Positions 33,448 to 42,374 of a DNA stretch of 64,000 nucleotides are shown here, piece by piece. A program made the translations under genes and the position numbers. The stretch is from positions 82,141-146,140 of the IMG/VR virus record IMGVR_UViG_3300033146_003848; one strand, given 5' to 3'. The first letter of the stretch is position 1, and the number at the start of each line of letters is the position of its first letter. The notes under the pieces are model-generated. The model searched no databases. It had not been told where the DNA came from and was given only the letters and a program-made list of their open reading frames with translations. Origin of the DNA: a virus.

Positions 33448-33644
33448 AATATTCCCATGCCTTTTAATTCACACTTGATTTTCGCAGGTACTTCAGAGAG
33501 TGATACTTTGGTTTCCATCACTTTCCAATAAGTGCAACGACCATACTCATACATTTCTCTCATAGTCTCGTCTGCCTCTTCTTGATTGTTGTAATAGCCG
33601 ATTCCAATGATTCCAATTAAGGCGATAAGTAATACTTTCTTCAT
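33444..33644 (-). CDS. Small protein with N-terminal membrane anchor, 66 aa
   Basis: KK then a hydrophobic stretch (residues 4-18), then a soluble charged part with two cysteines. ATG at 33644 behind ATCGGAGA leader. First gene of the operon. Confidence 0.6.
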   Translation of the reverse strand: MKKVLLIALIGIIGIGYYNNQEEADETMREMYEYGRCTYWKVMETKVSLSEVPAKIKCELKGMGIL

Positions 33645-33722
33645 AATAGTCTCCGATTTTAAAGTCTTCTCTGACTTAAAAATTAATAAAACAAACAATC
33701 AATATCGATTGTTTATATATAT

Positions 33723-33751
33723 AGTATAACATATAAAAGTAGCCAAGTCAA
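33723..33751 (-). promoter_or_regulatory. Early promoter with hairpin and AGTC/GACT leader
   Basis: - strand TTGACT (33746-33751), 17 nt, TATACT (33723-33728); hairpin AAACAATC / GATTGTTT; then a leader with GTCAGAGAAGAC and ATCGGAGACT, the same type as at 24160. Confidence 0.9.
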
Positions 33752-34101
33752 TTAATTATTGAGAATTGTGATGATGGTGTCGCATTATCAATACCATTCT
33801 CATTCAAACAATTTGAACAATCAGAACACTCTTGGCAATTATCACAATTTAAACACCATTGACAATACGAAAGGCTCGTGCAATCGGTACAGTCATATGA
33901 ATATGATACATTTTTACAATTGATGAGCCTTGTCGAGTAATAACAATGGTGACTTCTTGTGCAGTCAGTGCAATTGGTGCAATCAGTACAATTGTCTAAT
34001 GAAGAAGACTTCTTAATTGCCTCTTCTTCAGTGCAGTCTGACCATTTGTTGTTGTTCTCGTCTTGCCAATATTCCACGTGGTTCAATATTACTTTTTTCA
34101 T
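33748..34101 (-). CDS. CxxC-repeat protein, 117 aa, - strand member
   Basis: N-terminal module VEYWQDENNNKWSDCTEEEA nearly the same as at 26576, then about 16 cysteines, several positions replaced by H, Y or S. Equal length to the 26576 protein. ATG at 34101 behind AAAGGAG. Shares a transcript with the HicB-like gene upstream. Confidence 0.8.
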   Translation of the reverse strand: MKKVILNHVEYWQDENNNKWSDCTEEEAIKKSSSLDNCTDCTNCTDCTRSHHCYYSTRLINCKNVSYSYDCTDCTSLSYCQWCLNCDNCQECSDCSNCLNENGIDNATPSSQFSIIN

Positions 34102-34102
34102 T

Positions 34103-34318
34103 TTATTCTCCTTTTGTTGTTCGTACTTCATACTTCCCATTTGATGAGAAGTGATTGGCAATACTTTCCACCACTTCGTCTTCTGTGTTACCAATTGCCC
34201 AAGAGTCTAAGTCCTTCACGTATGCCCAATATTCACCGTCTCTAAAAACAGTATCGACACTGAATCTTTCAAACACATACTTCGCATTTTTCACAAGGAC
34301 TTCAAAATTAATTCTCAT
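34103..34318 (-). CDS. HicB-like small protein, 71 aa
   Basis: The order strand (EYWAYVKDLD), short turn, then NTEDEVVESIANHF helix resembles the partial RNase-H-like fold of HicB/UPF0150 proteins (GxTxxEAxxxxxE). No HicA partner or DNA-binding tail is present, so it would be an orphan. ATG at 34318 behind ATCGGAGA. Confidence 0.45.
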   Translation of the reverse strand: MRINFEVLVKNAKYVFERFSVDTVFRDGEYWAYVKDLDSWAIGNTEDEVVESIANHFSSNGKYEVRTTKGE

Positions 34319-34396
34319 AATAGTCTCCGATTTTAAAGTCTTTACTGACTTAACAATTAATAAAACAAACAATCAATATCGATTGTTTATAATACT

Positions 34397-34425
34397 ACTA
34401 TAACATTTAAATGAAACCATGTCAA
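34397..34425 (-). promoter_or_regulatory. Early promoter with hairpin and AGTC/GACT leader
   Basis: - strand TTGACA (34420-34425), 17 nt, TATAGT (34397-34402); hairpin AAACAATC / GATTGTTT and the AGTC/GACT leader follow. Confidence 0.85.
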
Positions 34426-34947
34426 GACTTTTTAATATCATTTTATCATTATTTTACCCTCATTGAAACCATTGCAATTTCATTTCAAGTCAATATGGAA
34501 CCTTGTATCAATAAACAAGTGAGGACTTCAGTAATAATGAAATGAATTGAACCGGTGTTGATTCTGAGTCAAAATGATATCACTAATACTTTACTATTCA
34601 AAAATTGTTTTCGTTGCAAATATCATAAAAGGATCACTTGAAAATGAAATAGGATGAAATGAATTGAAAGTGAAACAAAATGAAGTAGGGTTAATTAAAG
34701 TGAGACTGAAGTGGAGGGAATTTGTATTTGATACTGATTGACTTCGGTTGGTAATATTTCAATTGCAACCTCGTTAGGGTTTAACCGTCCCGATTGATAT
34801 GATACCTCAATATTGAATTTAATTAGGTGGAATCCAAGTATGAACCCTAAATGAGGATGGTTACCAAAAAGGACGGTACAGTGTAAATTGAAAATAAACC
34901 CTTAATTTTTTTAAGTGTCCATCGTTGATATTATTATTACTACTTCC
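34426..34947. other. Non-coding stretch
   Basis: No gene with a ribosome site on either strand. Has one AGGACGGT word at 34870-34877 and a CCGTCC at about 34788; otherwise nothing recognised. Confidence 0.6.
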
Positions 34948-35220
34948 TTAAATTGTTTCTAAGTCAAATTTAAGTGAAGTAGTGTTTTTTATATATTCAT
35001 AAAATTTATACGACCCTGTTGATAGTAGAGACGATATTAATGATGATGATATTTCAATATTACTTGTATCAATTAAAAACATGAATAATTGATACTCTTC
35101 TGTCTCGGTCAAATCAGTATCAGACTGAGCCAAAATCATGAGGGTTTGGGTAAGTGTGGAATTGATAAAAAGTGATCTGAAGTCTTTTTCTGATACTTTA
35201 CAATCGTTTATAATAATCAT
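34948..35220 (-). CDS. Cassette-array protein A, 90 aa
   Basis: Paralogue of the protein at 37044: both have an SxxLxxTLMxLAxSxTxLxExxEYxLF middle and an end reading SYKFYEYxKxxxxLKFDxxTI. All-helical, no known domain. AGGAAAA serves as ribosome site, as in all array genes. Left-most cassette and the shortest of the pair. Confidence 0.65.
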   Translation of the reverse strand: MIIINDCKVSEKDFRSLFINSTLTQTLMILAQSDTDLTETEEYQLFMFLIDTSNIEISSSLISSLLSTGSYKFYEYIKNTTSLKFDLETI

Positions 35221-35302
35221 TTTCTTTTCCTGTTTTTAAAGTCTCTACTGACTAAAAAATTAATAAGAACACAAACAATTAATATCAATTGTTTATAATA
35301 CT

Positions 35303-35331
35303 AGTATAACACTTAAATGAGACCTTGTCAA
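35303..35331 (-). promoter_or_regulatory. Cassette promoter A
   Basis: - strand TTGACA (35326-35331), 17 nt, TATACT (35303-35308), then the AAACAATT hairpin and AGTCAGTAGAGACT leader before AGGAAAA. Confidence 0.85.
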
Positions 35332-35734
35332 TTCCATTTCAAATTAATTTTATAAAAAAAAAGAAATATACTTACTTCAAATAGTCTCATATTCAATCGA
35401 GATCAAACGATATGGAAAAATGAATAGTAAAGTATATACTTGAAATAAAAAATGATTATTATCAAAACACAATAGGTCTCAATGTTATTTTATTCAATCA
35501 ATACCTTCCCTAATTTATATCGTCCATTTAGGACGGTTCCCAACCATAATAGGTCGTCACTAAAGTAAAATTGAACCTCGATGAGAATTAATGATTCCCA
35601 AATAGGACGGTACAGAGACATTGACCTCGATAGGTCGTCACTAAAGTAAAATTGAACCTCGATGAGAATTAATGATTCCCAAATAGGACGGTACAGAGAC
35701 GATTCGACCTCGATAGGGAATAGTATTATATAAA
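35332..35734. repeat. Cassette spacer with AGGACGGT repeats
   Basis: Contains a block with ATTCAATCGAGATCAAACG (about 35392) also found at 36452, 37687 and 38817, then AGGACGGT at 35530, 35604 and 35685; the last two lie in an 81-bp direct repeat. The long open frame across it is an artefact of the repeat. Confidence 0.75.
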
Positions 35735-35765
35735 AAAAAGTAGTTGCTATTCGCAACTACTTTTT
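35735..35765. terminator. Bidirectional terminator, cassette B
   Basis: AAAAAGTAGTTGC, loop TATTC, GCAACTACTTTTT. Same sequence after the genes of cassettes C, D and E. Confidence 0.9.
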
Positions 35766-35774
35766 ATCAAATAT

Positions 35775-36233
35775 CTAACGCTTCACAAGTTCTGCAATAT
35801 TTTCTAGTTTTGAAAAATGTGACATCTCATCAAAATGTATATTCAATAGTGAGTTTGTGATTAATAAAGCAATCTCTAAAGCATTTTGTTCCAGATCATC
35901 AAAATGATTTAGAATAAAATTTAAATCATCAAAACTTTCATATTCCAATGCTAGTTTTAATTCTTGAATTCGAAATTTAAAATCTCTTTTTCCCAGTTCC
36001 TCTGCTTCGTCGGCAATTCCCGCAACATCAATTATATGAAAAAGAAATATTGCTTTTTCTTCAATTGAATATTCATGTTTTCTTGAGTCAATAAAAGCAA
36101 GCGTAAAATCAAAATCTTTTGTATACTCATCTATAGCATACAGTCTCTCTAATTCAGTATCAAATTGTTTTTCAAAAGCAATGTGAAACAATTCATGATC
36201 AATTTCTTTTCCGAACACATTAATTTTTTTCAT
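35775..36233 (-). CDS. Cassette-array protein B, 152 aa
   Basis: Paralogue of protein E (39343): shared opening N-(V/I)-F-x-x-(D/E)-I-x-x-x-L-F-H, a middle with LFH-x2-D-x2-GI, and an ExAxEY segment about 25 residues later. Helical, acidic, no known domain. ATG at 36233; an upstream in-frame start lies in the leader and is unlikely. Confidence 0.65.
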   Translation of the reverse strand: MKKINVFGKEIDHELFHIAFEKQFDTELERLYAIDEYTKDFDFTLAFIDSRKHEYSIEEKAIFLFHIIDVAGIADEAEELGKRDFKFRIQELKLALEYESFDDLNFILNHFDDLEQNALEIALLITNSLLNIHFDEMSHFSKLENIAELVKR

Positions 36234-36313
36234 GATAATTTTCCTGTTTTTAAAGTCTGTACTGACTAAAAAGTTTAAAAACACAAACAAGCAATATCGA
36301 TTGTTTATAAGTA

Positions 36314-36342
36314 ACTATAACATAAAATAATTCCCGTGTCAA
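36314..36342 (-). promoter_or_regulatory. Cassette promoter B
   Basis: - strand TTGACA (36337-36342), 17 nt, TATAGT (36314-36319); same hairpin and AGTC/GACT leader as in the other cassettes. Confidence 0.85.
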
Positions 36343-36996
36343 TTCTATTTCAAATTATTTTAAATTAAAATTATTTTAAAGTAAAAATATTTTAAAAATA
36401 ATAAAATGATATAATAATAAACAAAATAAACTTACTTCAAATAGTTCCATATTCAATCGAGATCAAACGATATGGAAAAATGAATAGTAAACTATATACT
36501 TAAAAAAAATCAATTATCATAACGAAAAAATAAAATAAAATTTGTCAATTTTATTCATTAAAATTAAAAAAAATAATTATAAATAATTATAAAATCACAA
36601 TAGGCTTCTATATTATTTTATTAGATCGATACCTTCCCTAAATTTATAATTGAATTAAAAAAATGATTCATTTTGTTTCAATAATTATTTAAATCAATTC
36701 ACTAAAGGGAATTTCCATCTTGCATTCGACCGTCCTATTCGGGAATTATATGTTCATATAGGTTTAAATCCATTTAGGACGGTTCCCAACCACGATAGGT
36801 CGTCATTTAAGTAAAATTGAACCTCGATGAGAATTAATGATTCCCAAATAGGACGGTACAGAGACATTGACCTCGATGAGAAATAATGATTCCCAAATAG
36901 GACGGTACAGAGACATTGACCTCGATGAGAAATAATGATTCCCAAATAGGACGGTACAGAGACATTGACCTCGATAGGGAATAATATTATATAAAA
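36343..36996. repeat. Cassette spacer with 49-bp tandem repeat
   Basis: AGGACGGT at 36850, 36899 and 36948 sits in an exact 49-bp tandem repeat; another at 36776 and an inverted ACCGTCCT at 36729. The ATTCAATCGAGATCAAACG block is at about 36452. The stretch 36530-36620 is extremely A/T-rich. No gene. Confidence 0.8.
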
Positions 36997-37025
36997 AAAA
37001 GTAGTTGCTATTCGCAACTACTTTT
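36997..37025. terminator. Bidirectional terminator, cassette C
   Basis: GTAGTTGC / GCAACTAC stem, loop TATTC, with A- and U-runs on both sides. Confidence 0.9.
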
Positions 37026-37043
37026 ATCAAATATCTTTCAAAT

Positions 37044-37445
37044 TTATGAAAATTGCAAGATTTCTTCTTTTGTTAAATCACTATTATTTAACATTTCAAC
37101 TAAAATATTTTTATTTAATGTTTTTTTATCAAAATGAATTTGAATAGTTTTTTTATCAAATTTCAAACAACTAATTTTTTTCATATACTCATAAAATTTA
37201 TATGAAGTTTGTAGTAAATTCGCTAGAAGTTCCATTGCAATTTTTTTATTTTCAATATCAATATTAGTATCATTATTAAGTTCCTCAAACGCTCTTTTAT
37301 GCATATCAATTAATGATTTAAATAAATCATACTCTTGATCTTCATTTAATCTAGTTTTTGATTTTGCTAAAAAAAGTACACTATCACTTAAAGTTGCATC
37401 AAAAATTTGTTCAAATTCATACGATGTTAATTTAATTTTTTTCAT
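37044..37445 (-). CDS. Cassette-array protein C, 133 aa
   Basis: Paralogue of protein A with about 20 extra residues in the middle and a 25-residue extension at the end. Helical, no known domain. ATG at 37445 behind AGGAAAA. Confidence 0.65.
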   Translation of the reverse strand: MKKIKLTSYEFEQIFDATLSDSVLFLAKSKTRLNEDQEYDLFKSLIDMHKRAFEELNNDTNIDIENKKIAMELLANLLQTSYKFYEYMKKISCLKFDKKTIQIHFDKKTLNKNILVEMLNNSDLTKEEILQFS

Positions 37446-37524
37446 GATAATTTTCCTGTTTTTAAAGTCTGTACTGACAAAATTAATAAAAAAACAAACA
37501 ATCAATATCGATTGTTTATAAGTA

Positions 37525-37553
37525 ACTATAACACATAAATTTTCCCGTGTCAA
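37525..37553 (-). promoter_or_regulatory. Cassette promoter C
   Basis: - strand TTGACA (37548-37553), 17 nt, TATAGT (37525-37530); standard hairpin and leader. Confidence 0.85.
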
Positions 37554-38200
37554 TTCTATTTTAAATTAATTTAAATTAAAACTATTTTAATTCTATTCTA
37601 TTATATTATATTATATTCTATTTTAAAACAATTAAAATGGAAATTGTTTTACTTTCATTTTAATGATACTTCAAATAGTTCCATATTCAATCGAGATCAA
37701 ACGATATTCAAAAACTAATAGTAAAGGAAAGACTTGAAAAAATCAATTGACATAACGAAAAAATAAAATAAAATTTGTCAATTTTATTCCTTAAAATTAA
37801 AAAAAAATAACTATAAAATAATTTTAAAATCACAATAGGCTTCTATATTATTTTATTAGATCGATACCTTCCCTAATTTAAACTCACTTAAAAAATGATT
37901 CATCTTGTTTCAATAAGTATCAACATAAATCAGTCGAGGGAATTTCCATCTTGCATTCGACCGTCCTATTCGGGAATTATATGTTCATATAGGTTTGACT
38001 CCATCTAGGACGGCTCCCAACCACGATAGGTCGTCACTAAAGTAAAATCAAACCGTGATGATAAATATAATTCCCAAATAGGACGGTTCCCAACCACGAT
38101 AGGTCGTCACTAAAGTAAAATCAAACCATGATGATAAATATAATTCCCAAATAGGACGGTACAGAGACATTGACCTCGATAGGGAATAGTATTATATAAA
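37554..38200. repeat. Cassette spacer
   Basis: Same order of blocks as in 36343-36996: A/T-rich part, ATTCAATCGAGATCAAACG (37687), inverted ACCGTCCT (37960), AGGACGGC (38007), AGGACGGT (38080, 38153) in a 73-bp direct repeat. No gene. Confidence 0.8.
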
Positions 38201-38231
38201 AAAAAGTAGTTGCTATTCGCAACTACTTTTT
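38201..38231. terminator. Bidirectional terminator, cassette D
   Basis: AAAAAGTAGTTGC, loop TATTC, GCAACTACTTTTT. Confidence 0.9.
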
Positions 38232-38246
38232 GTCAAAATCTTGAAA

Positions 38247-38585
38247 TTAAAAATCAAAATTCTCTTTGATTATAAGTTTAAATTCGTCAATGTTTCTATC
38301 ATCATCATATGAAAATTGAAACTTTACTTTTGTAAGATCAAAATCATCATCATTAACTATTATTTCATATGATTCTACTTTCAAAGAATCTAAAGTTATC
38401 ATATGAAAATTTTTGAGACACTGAAAATAAATAAAATTTCTGATAATTTCTGAATTTAGATCAATTTCAGAAATTATCATTTCCTCAATATCATTTTTAT
38501 GATAATCTCTGCAAGCGTTATTTTCTGATAACGCGAATTGGGAAATGAAATTGAAATACATTGTAACAGTTGTTGATTTTTTCAT
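38247..38585 (-). CDS. Cassette-array protein D, 112 aa
   Basis: Opens MKKSTTVT like protein E but is otherwise unrelated to A, B, C or E as far as I can see. Acidic, mixed alpha/beta. No family recognised. Confidence 0.6.
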   Translation of the reverse strand: MKKSTTVTMYFNFISQFALSENNACRDYHKNDIEEMIISEIDLNSEIIRNFIYFQCLKNFHMITLDSLKVESYEIIVNDDDFDLTKVKFQFSYDDDRNIDEFKLIIKENFDF

Positions 38586-38666
38586 GATAATTTTCCTGTT
38601 TTTAAAGTCTCTACTGACTAAAAAGTTTAAAAAAAACAAACAATCAATATCGATTGTTTATAAGTA

Positions 38667-38695
38667 ACTATAACACATAAATTTTCCCGTGTCAA
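38667..38695 (-). promoter_or_regulatory. Cassette promoter D
   Basis: - strand TTGACA (38690-38695), 17 nt, TATAGT (38667-38672); standard hairpin and leader. Confidence 0.85.
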
Positions 38696-39291
38696 TTCTA
38701 TTTTAAATTAATTTAAATTAAAACTGTTTTAATTCTATTTTATTTTATTCCATTTTAAAACAATTAAAATGGAAACTGTTTTACTTTCATTTTAATGATA
38801 CTTAAATAGTTCCATATTCAATCGAGATCAAACGATATAGAAAAATGAATAGTAAACTATATACTTAAAAAAATCAATTATCATAACAAAAAAATAAAAA
38901 TAAAATTGTCAATTTTATTTTAATATTTGATATTTAAAATCAAAAAAATCTATTATATATACTATCGGGAATATATATATATTCAAAAAAAAAATCAAAA
39001 ATTAAGTGAGATAAAATCAAAAAAAATCAAAACAAAAATACTTCTAAGTTTTCAAAAACAATGTAGACATATCGGGAATTTCTTTGCGAAATGATACCCG
39101 CCCTCATTTCAATTAATGAAAATCAACCCTATCCTATTTCAAAAAAATATGAAACAAAATCGGGAAGGTACCTGCCCTATAATATCTAAATACTCCCGAA
39201 TAGGACGGTACAAAGTGAAAGTGAAAGAGAAAGCCAGATTTTCATTTTGAAGTCAATTCCGTTGTCAAAAAATTGACACTAGGAATACGAT
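38696..39291. repeat. Cassette spacer
   Basis: ATTCAATCGAGATCAAACG at 38817, long A/T-rich part, one AGGACGGT at 39202. Less regular than the other spacers. No gene. Confidence 0.7.
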
Positions 39292-39322
39292 AAAAAGTAG
39301 TTGCTATTCGCAACTACTTTTT
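39292..39322. terminator. Bidirectional terminator, cassette E
   Basis: AAAAAGTAGTTGC, loop TATTC, GCAACTACTTTTT. Confidence 0.9.
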
Positions 39323-39342
39323 GTCAAAATCTTGGAATTATA

Positions 39343-39813
<471 letters not shown>

Positions 39814-39900
39814 GATAATTTTCCTGTTTTTAAAGTCTATACTGACTATTAGTTTTAAAAAGAAACTGTTTTAAACTATTTTAAAACAGTTTAAAAAACA

Positions 39901-39928
39901 ACTTGCAAGACTTTGAAGTCTTGCAAGT
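39901..39928 (-). terminator. Terminator of cassette F
   Basis: Perfect 12-bp stem ACTTGCAAGACT / AGTCTTGCAAGT with a 4-nt loop; on the - strand it is followed by TGTTTTTT. Confidence 0.8.
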
Positions 39929-39935
39929 TTCAAGT

Positions 39936-39960
39936 AATTCTATAGTTGCACTATAGAATT
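39936..39960 (-). terminator. Second hairpin overlapping the stop of gene F
   Basis: AATTCTATAG / CTATAGAATT, 5-nt loop, directly upstream of the terminator in the - strand transcript. Confidence 0.5.
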
Positions 39961-40659
39961 ACTTCGATTAAGCAAGATCATTATGTCGTTTACTCTTGAT
40001 GTTGCATTTTTTCCTTTTCTTATCTTAGTGTATAAGACATTTTTAAGAGTTCGGAACGCAAAAGAATTTGCATTATTTTTCTGATTTTTAGCAAAGTTAT
40101 GAATTATAACAATACTATTTTTCGATAAATTTGCAACTGAAAAAATTCCAGATTCAGAAAGTGTAAATTTCAGATTCATATTGTTTGTTTTTATAATGTC
40201 TTGACTTTCTGCTAAAATTTCACTTTTCATAACTGAAGCAATAAGTATAGTACTTGCATAAACATAATTTAAGCACTTTTCTTTATAATTCAATAAATTT
40301 GCAGTTTTTTCGACTTTAAACTTTTTTCCATTTTGCATCGTGATAACTAATTTTCCAGTGATAAAATCTGAATTATTTTTTATATCATGTTTTGTGCAAA
40401 ATTTTTCCGACATAAAGTACTTTTCAAAATTCTTTACTGCATACAGTGACTTGAAACTTAAATTTTCTAAAAGTTTATATCGTTTTGTAGAATTCAAATT
40501 ATCAAAAAATTGAGAAACTTTTTTCTTTTCAAGTTCAACTTCTTTGATTTTTTCGTCATTTTTTTTTTCAGTTTCTAAATTTGCAAGATAACTTGTTCTT
40601 TCTTTATCTGACAAATTAAGATTAAAATTGTTGTTTGATTTTTCTGTTAAATTTTTCAT
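39940..40659 (-). CDS. Cassette-array protein F, 239 aa
   Basis: Largest protein of the array. N-terminal charged coiled coil (residues 15-55), then a mixed part. The C-terminal third is basic. No family recognised. Codon choice is extremely A/T-rich. Ribosome site AGGAAAA as in the other cassettes. Confidence 0.65.
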   Translation of the reverse strand: MKNLTEKSNNNFNLNLSDKERTSYLANLETEKKNDEKIKEVELEKKKVSQFFDNLNSTKRYKLLENLSFKSLYAVKNFEKYFMSEKFCTKHDIKNNSDFITGKLVITMQNGKKFKVEKTANLLNYKEKCLNYVYASTILIASVMKSEILAESQDIIKTNNMNLKFTLSESGIFSVANLSKNSIVIIHNFAKNQKNNANSFAFRTLKNVLYTKIRKGKNATSRVNDIMILLNRSNSIVQL

Positions 40660-40709
40660 AAAATTTTCCTAATTTTTAAGTCTTATTTTGACTAAAATGT
40701 TTAAAAAAA

Positions 40710-40735
40710 ACTGTATAACGATATTGTTATACAGT
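40710..40735 (-). promoter_or_regulatory. 5' hairpin of cassette F transcript
   Basis: ACTGTATAAC / GTTATACAGT, 10-bp perfect stem near the expected start of the RNA; its sequence differs from the other cassette hairpins. Confidence 0.6.
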
Positions 40736-40767
40736 CAAGTAATTAAAAGAGCGTTGTTTCTTATAAA

Positions 40768-40796
40768 ATAATAGCATATAATTTCCATTTAGTCAA
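40768..40796 (-). promoter_or_regulatory. Cassette promoter F
   Basis: - strand TTGACT (40791-40796), 17 nt, TATTAT (40768-40773). Confidence 0.7.
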
Positions 40797-41337
40797 TTAT
40801 TTTTTGCAATTTTTTTAAACTGTTTTGTAAGTAATTAAAATTACTACAAAATAAAATCACTTTTATTTTTAATAAAATCAATTAAAAATAAATAAAAATG
40901 TCTTTTTTTAAAAAAAAACTAAATTTTAAATTTTAAAATAGAGAAAAAAATACTCTTTTTATTTTTCTCACGACTAGAACTTGCAATATGAAACTATTGC
41001 TATTCGCAAGTATTCTGAAAAATTAAAAAATCTATTTCTGAAAAAAATCAATAAATAAATTTTTCTGTAAAATTGCAACGCAAGCAAGTCAAATTTTAAT
41101 TTTCTGAAAAAAGTAATATAAAACTATTAAAAAATGAAAAAGTTTCTTAAAATCAAATTTTGTTCGTTTTTGGAAAAGACAAAAAAAGACAAAAAAATTC
41201 ATTTTTTCAAAAATTAAAACATCTTGTTTTTTTTCAAATTTCTTGAATTGTTTCAAAATTGATACAAAACTGTATTTTTTCGCTTTTTATATATAGACGA
41301 ACTATTGACTTAATTTTTTTGAACGGTTACCAGGCGA
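40797..41337. other. Very A/T-rich spacer between divergent gene blocks
   Basis: No gene. Long A and T runs throughout. TTGC-TATTC-GCAA at 40997-41009 is the core of the cassette terminator without its full stem, probably a remnant. Confidence 0.6.
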
Positions 41338-41522
41338 CTGATGGATCTCATCCAGGATCCAGGGAATATTTTGGCTGATGGATCTCATCCAGGATCCAGG
41401 GAATATTTTGGCTGATGGATCTCATCCAGGATCCAGGGAATATTTTAACTGATGGATCTCATCCAGGATCCAGGGAATATTTTAACTGATGGATCTCATC
41501 CAGGATCCAGGGAATATTTTGG
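41338..41522. repeat. Five 37-bp tandem repeats
   Basis: Exact period 37: units start at 41338, 41375, 41412, 41449 and 41486. Each has TGGATC...GATCCA inverted ends (8-nt gap) followed by GGGAATATTTT. Units 3 and 4 differ by AA for GG at the end. GC-rich islands in an A/T-rich spacer at the point where transcription diverges. Confidence 0.9.
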
Positions 41523-41633
41523 CTCAGGATGTCGGAATATTTCGGAGGTGTTCGGAACGTGATGGAACTTCGTGGATTTTAATGGGAACCTGGGAAATTT
41601 TTTTAGGAAGGAGACTTTTTATTGAAATAATAA

Positions 41634-41662
41634 TTGACTTTTGAATAATTAAGTGTTATATT
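41634..41662 (+). promoter_or_regulatory. Early sigma70-like promoter
   Basis: TTGACT at 41634-41639, 17 nt, TATATT at 41657-41662 with TGT. Drives the cysteine-motif genes. Confidence 0.8.
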
Positions 41663-41702
41663 GATTTTGTAAGCGAGATAAAAATTAAACGAGAGAAGTG
41701 AA

Positions 41703-41801
41703 ATGATGAGATTAAATGAAACTGGAGGAGTTGTATTAGACACGTCTGGCATGAAAATCTCAATCAGCGAAGATGGTCGAGGATATACTATTAATGCTTG
41801 A
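41703..41801 (+). CDS. Small protein, 32 aa
   Basis: AGAGAAG upstream of ATGATG. The sequence VVLDTSGMK recurs as VQLDTSGMK inside the next protein, so this looks like a fragment or short relative of it. Stop overlaps the next gene. Confidence 0.45.
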   Translation: MMRLNETGGVVLDTSGMKISISEDGRGYTINA

Positions 41802-42216
41802 GTTATTATTATGGAAAAAATTAAAGGACATTGCTTCTGATTTTCTACAAGTTAGGGTGAAGGTTGGAGAGTTACAACGGAGAATTGAGCAATTGGAGCA
41901 GAATATTGAGGTTGAATCATTAGGGTCGGATGTTCAGTTGGACACATCTGGGATGAAAGAAATTGGAGTTGAGAAGTTTTATGGTTCTTGTTTAAGGATC
42001 ATAATTGAGAATGGTAAATGTGAGTCTGTGGACTGCAAAGATTGTCCATTTTCTTATAAGAATTCAGTACTAAATATTGGTTGCTCTGAGAGTAAATTAA
42101 GTGGAGTAAGTGATAAAGCAAGTGAGGATGGAGTTTTATTACAGAATGCGAAAAAATTCATTATCACATATGATTCTAAGTTTTCTGATCAGAAAGAATT
42201 ATCATATCGGACTTAG
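41794..42216 (+). CDS. Cysteine-motif protein (one CPF domain), 140 aa
   Basis: Opens MLELLLWKKLK plus a coiled coil, then one domain of the form F-x3-C-L-x-I-x3-NG-x-C-x4-C-x2-CPFS-x2-N-x(4-5)-C, a likely zinc site. Start chosen at 41794 because it overlaps the preceding stop and gives the same opening as the paralogue at 42375. Confidence 0.6.
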   Translation: MLELLLWKKLKDIASDFLQVRVKVGELQRRIEQLEQNIEVESLGSDVQLDTSGMKEIGVEKFYGSCLRIIIENGKCESVDCKDCPFSYKNSVLNIGCSESKLSGVSDKASEDGVLLQNAKKFIITYDSKFSDQKELSYRT

Positions 42217-42227
42217 GAGATTGCAAG

Positions 42228-42344
42228 ATGATTAATTGTGTTAGGTATTCTTTCTCTAGTATGAATTCTAAAACTCACACTTCGGGTCTAAAATTTGGGA
42301 AGTGGAGGATCAAAGTCACAATCAACTATATTGAATTATGCTAA
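42228..42344 (+). CDS. Small protein, 38 aa
   Basis: TTAGGAGA 8 nt before the ATG. Basic, no family recognised. Confidence 0.35.
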   Translation: MINCVRYSFSSMNSKTHTSGLKFGKWRIKVTINYIELC

Positions 42345-42374
42345 GAAGTTTAAGGAAAGGATGGAGAAATTATC

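Noticed and set aside
35490-35756. 88-codon open frame on the - strand with repeated YRPIWESLILIEV
   Set aside because: It is only the translation of the AGGACGGT repeats and crosses a terminator; no ribosome site.
36754-37030. Two overlapping open frames on the - strand through the 49-bp repeat
   Set aside because: The repeat is read in different frames per copy, the frames cross the cassette terminator and have no ribosome site.
41338-41522. CRISPR array
   Set aside because: Units are contiguous with no unique spacers, and no cas genes are visible.
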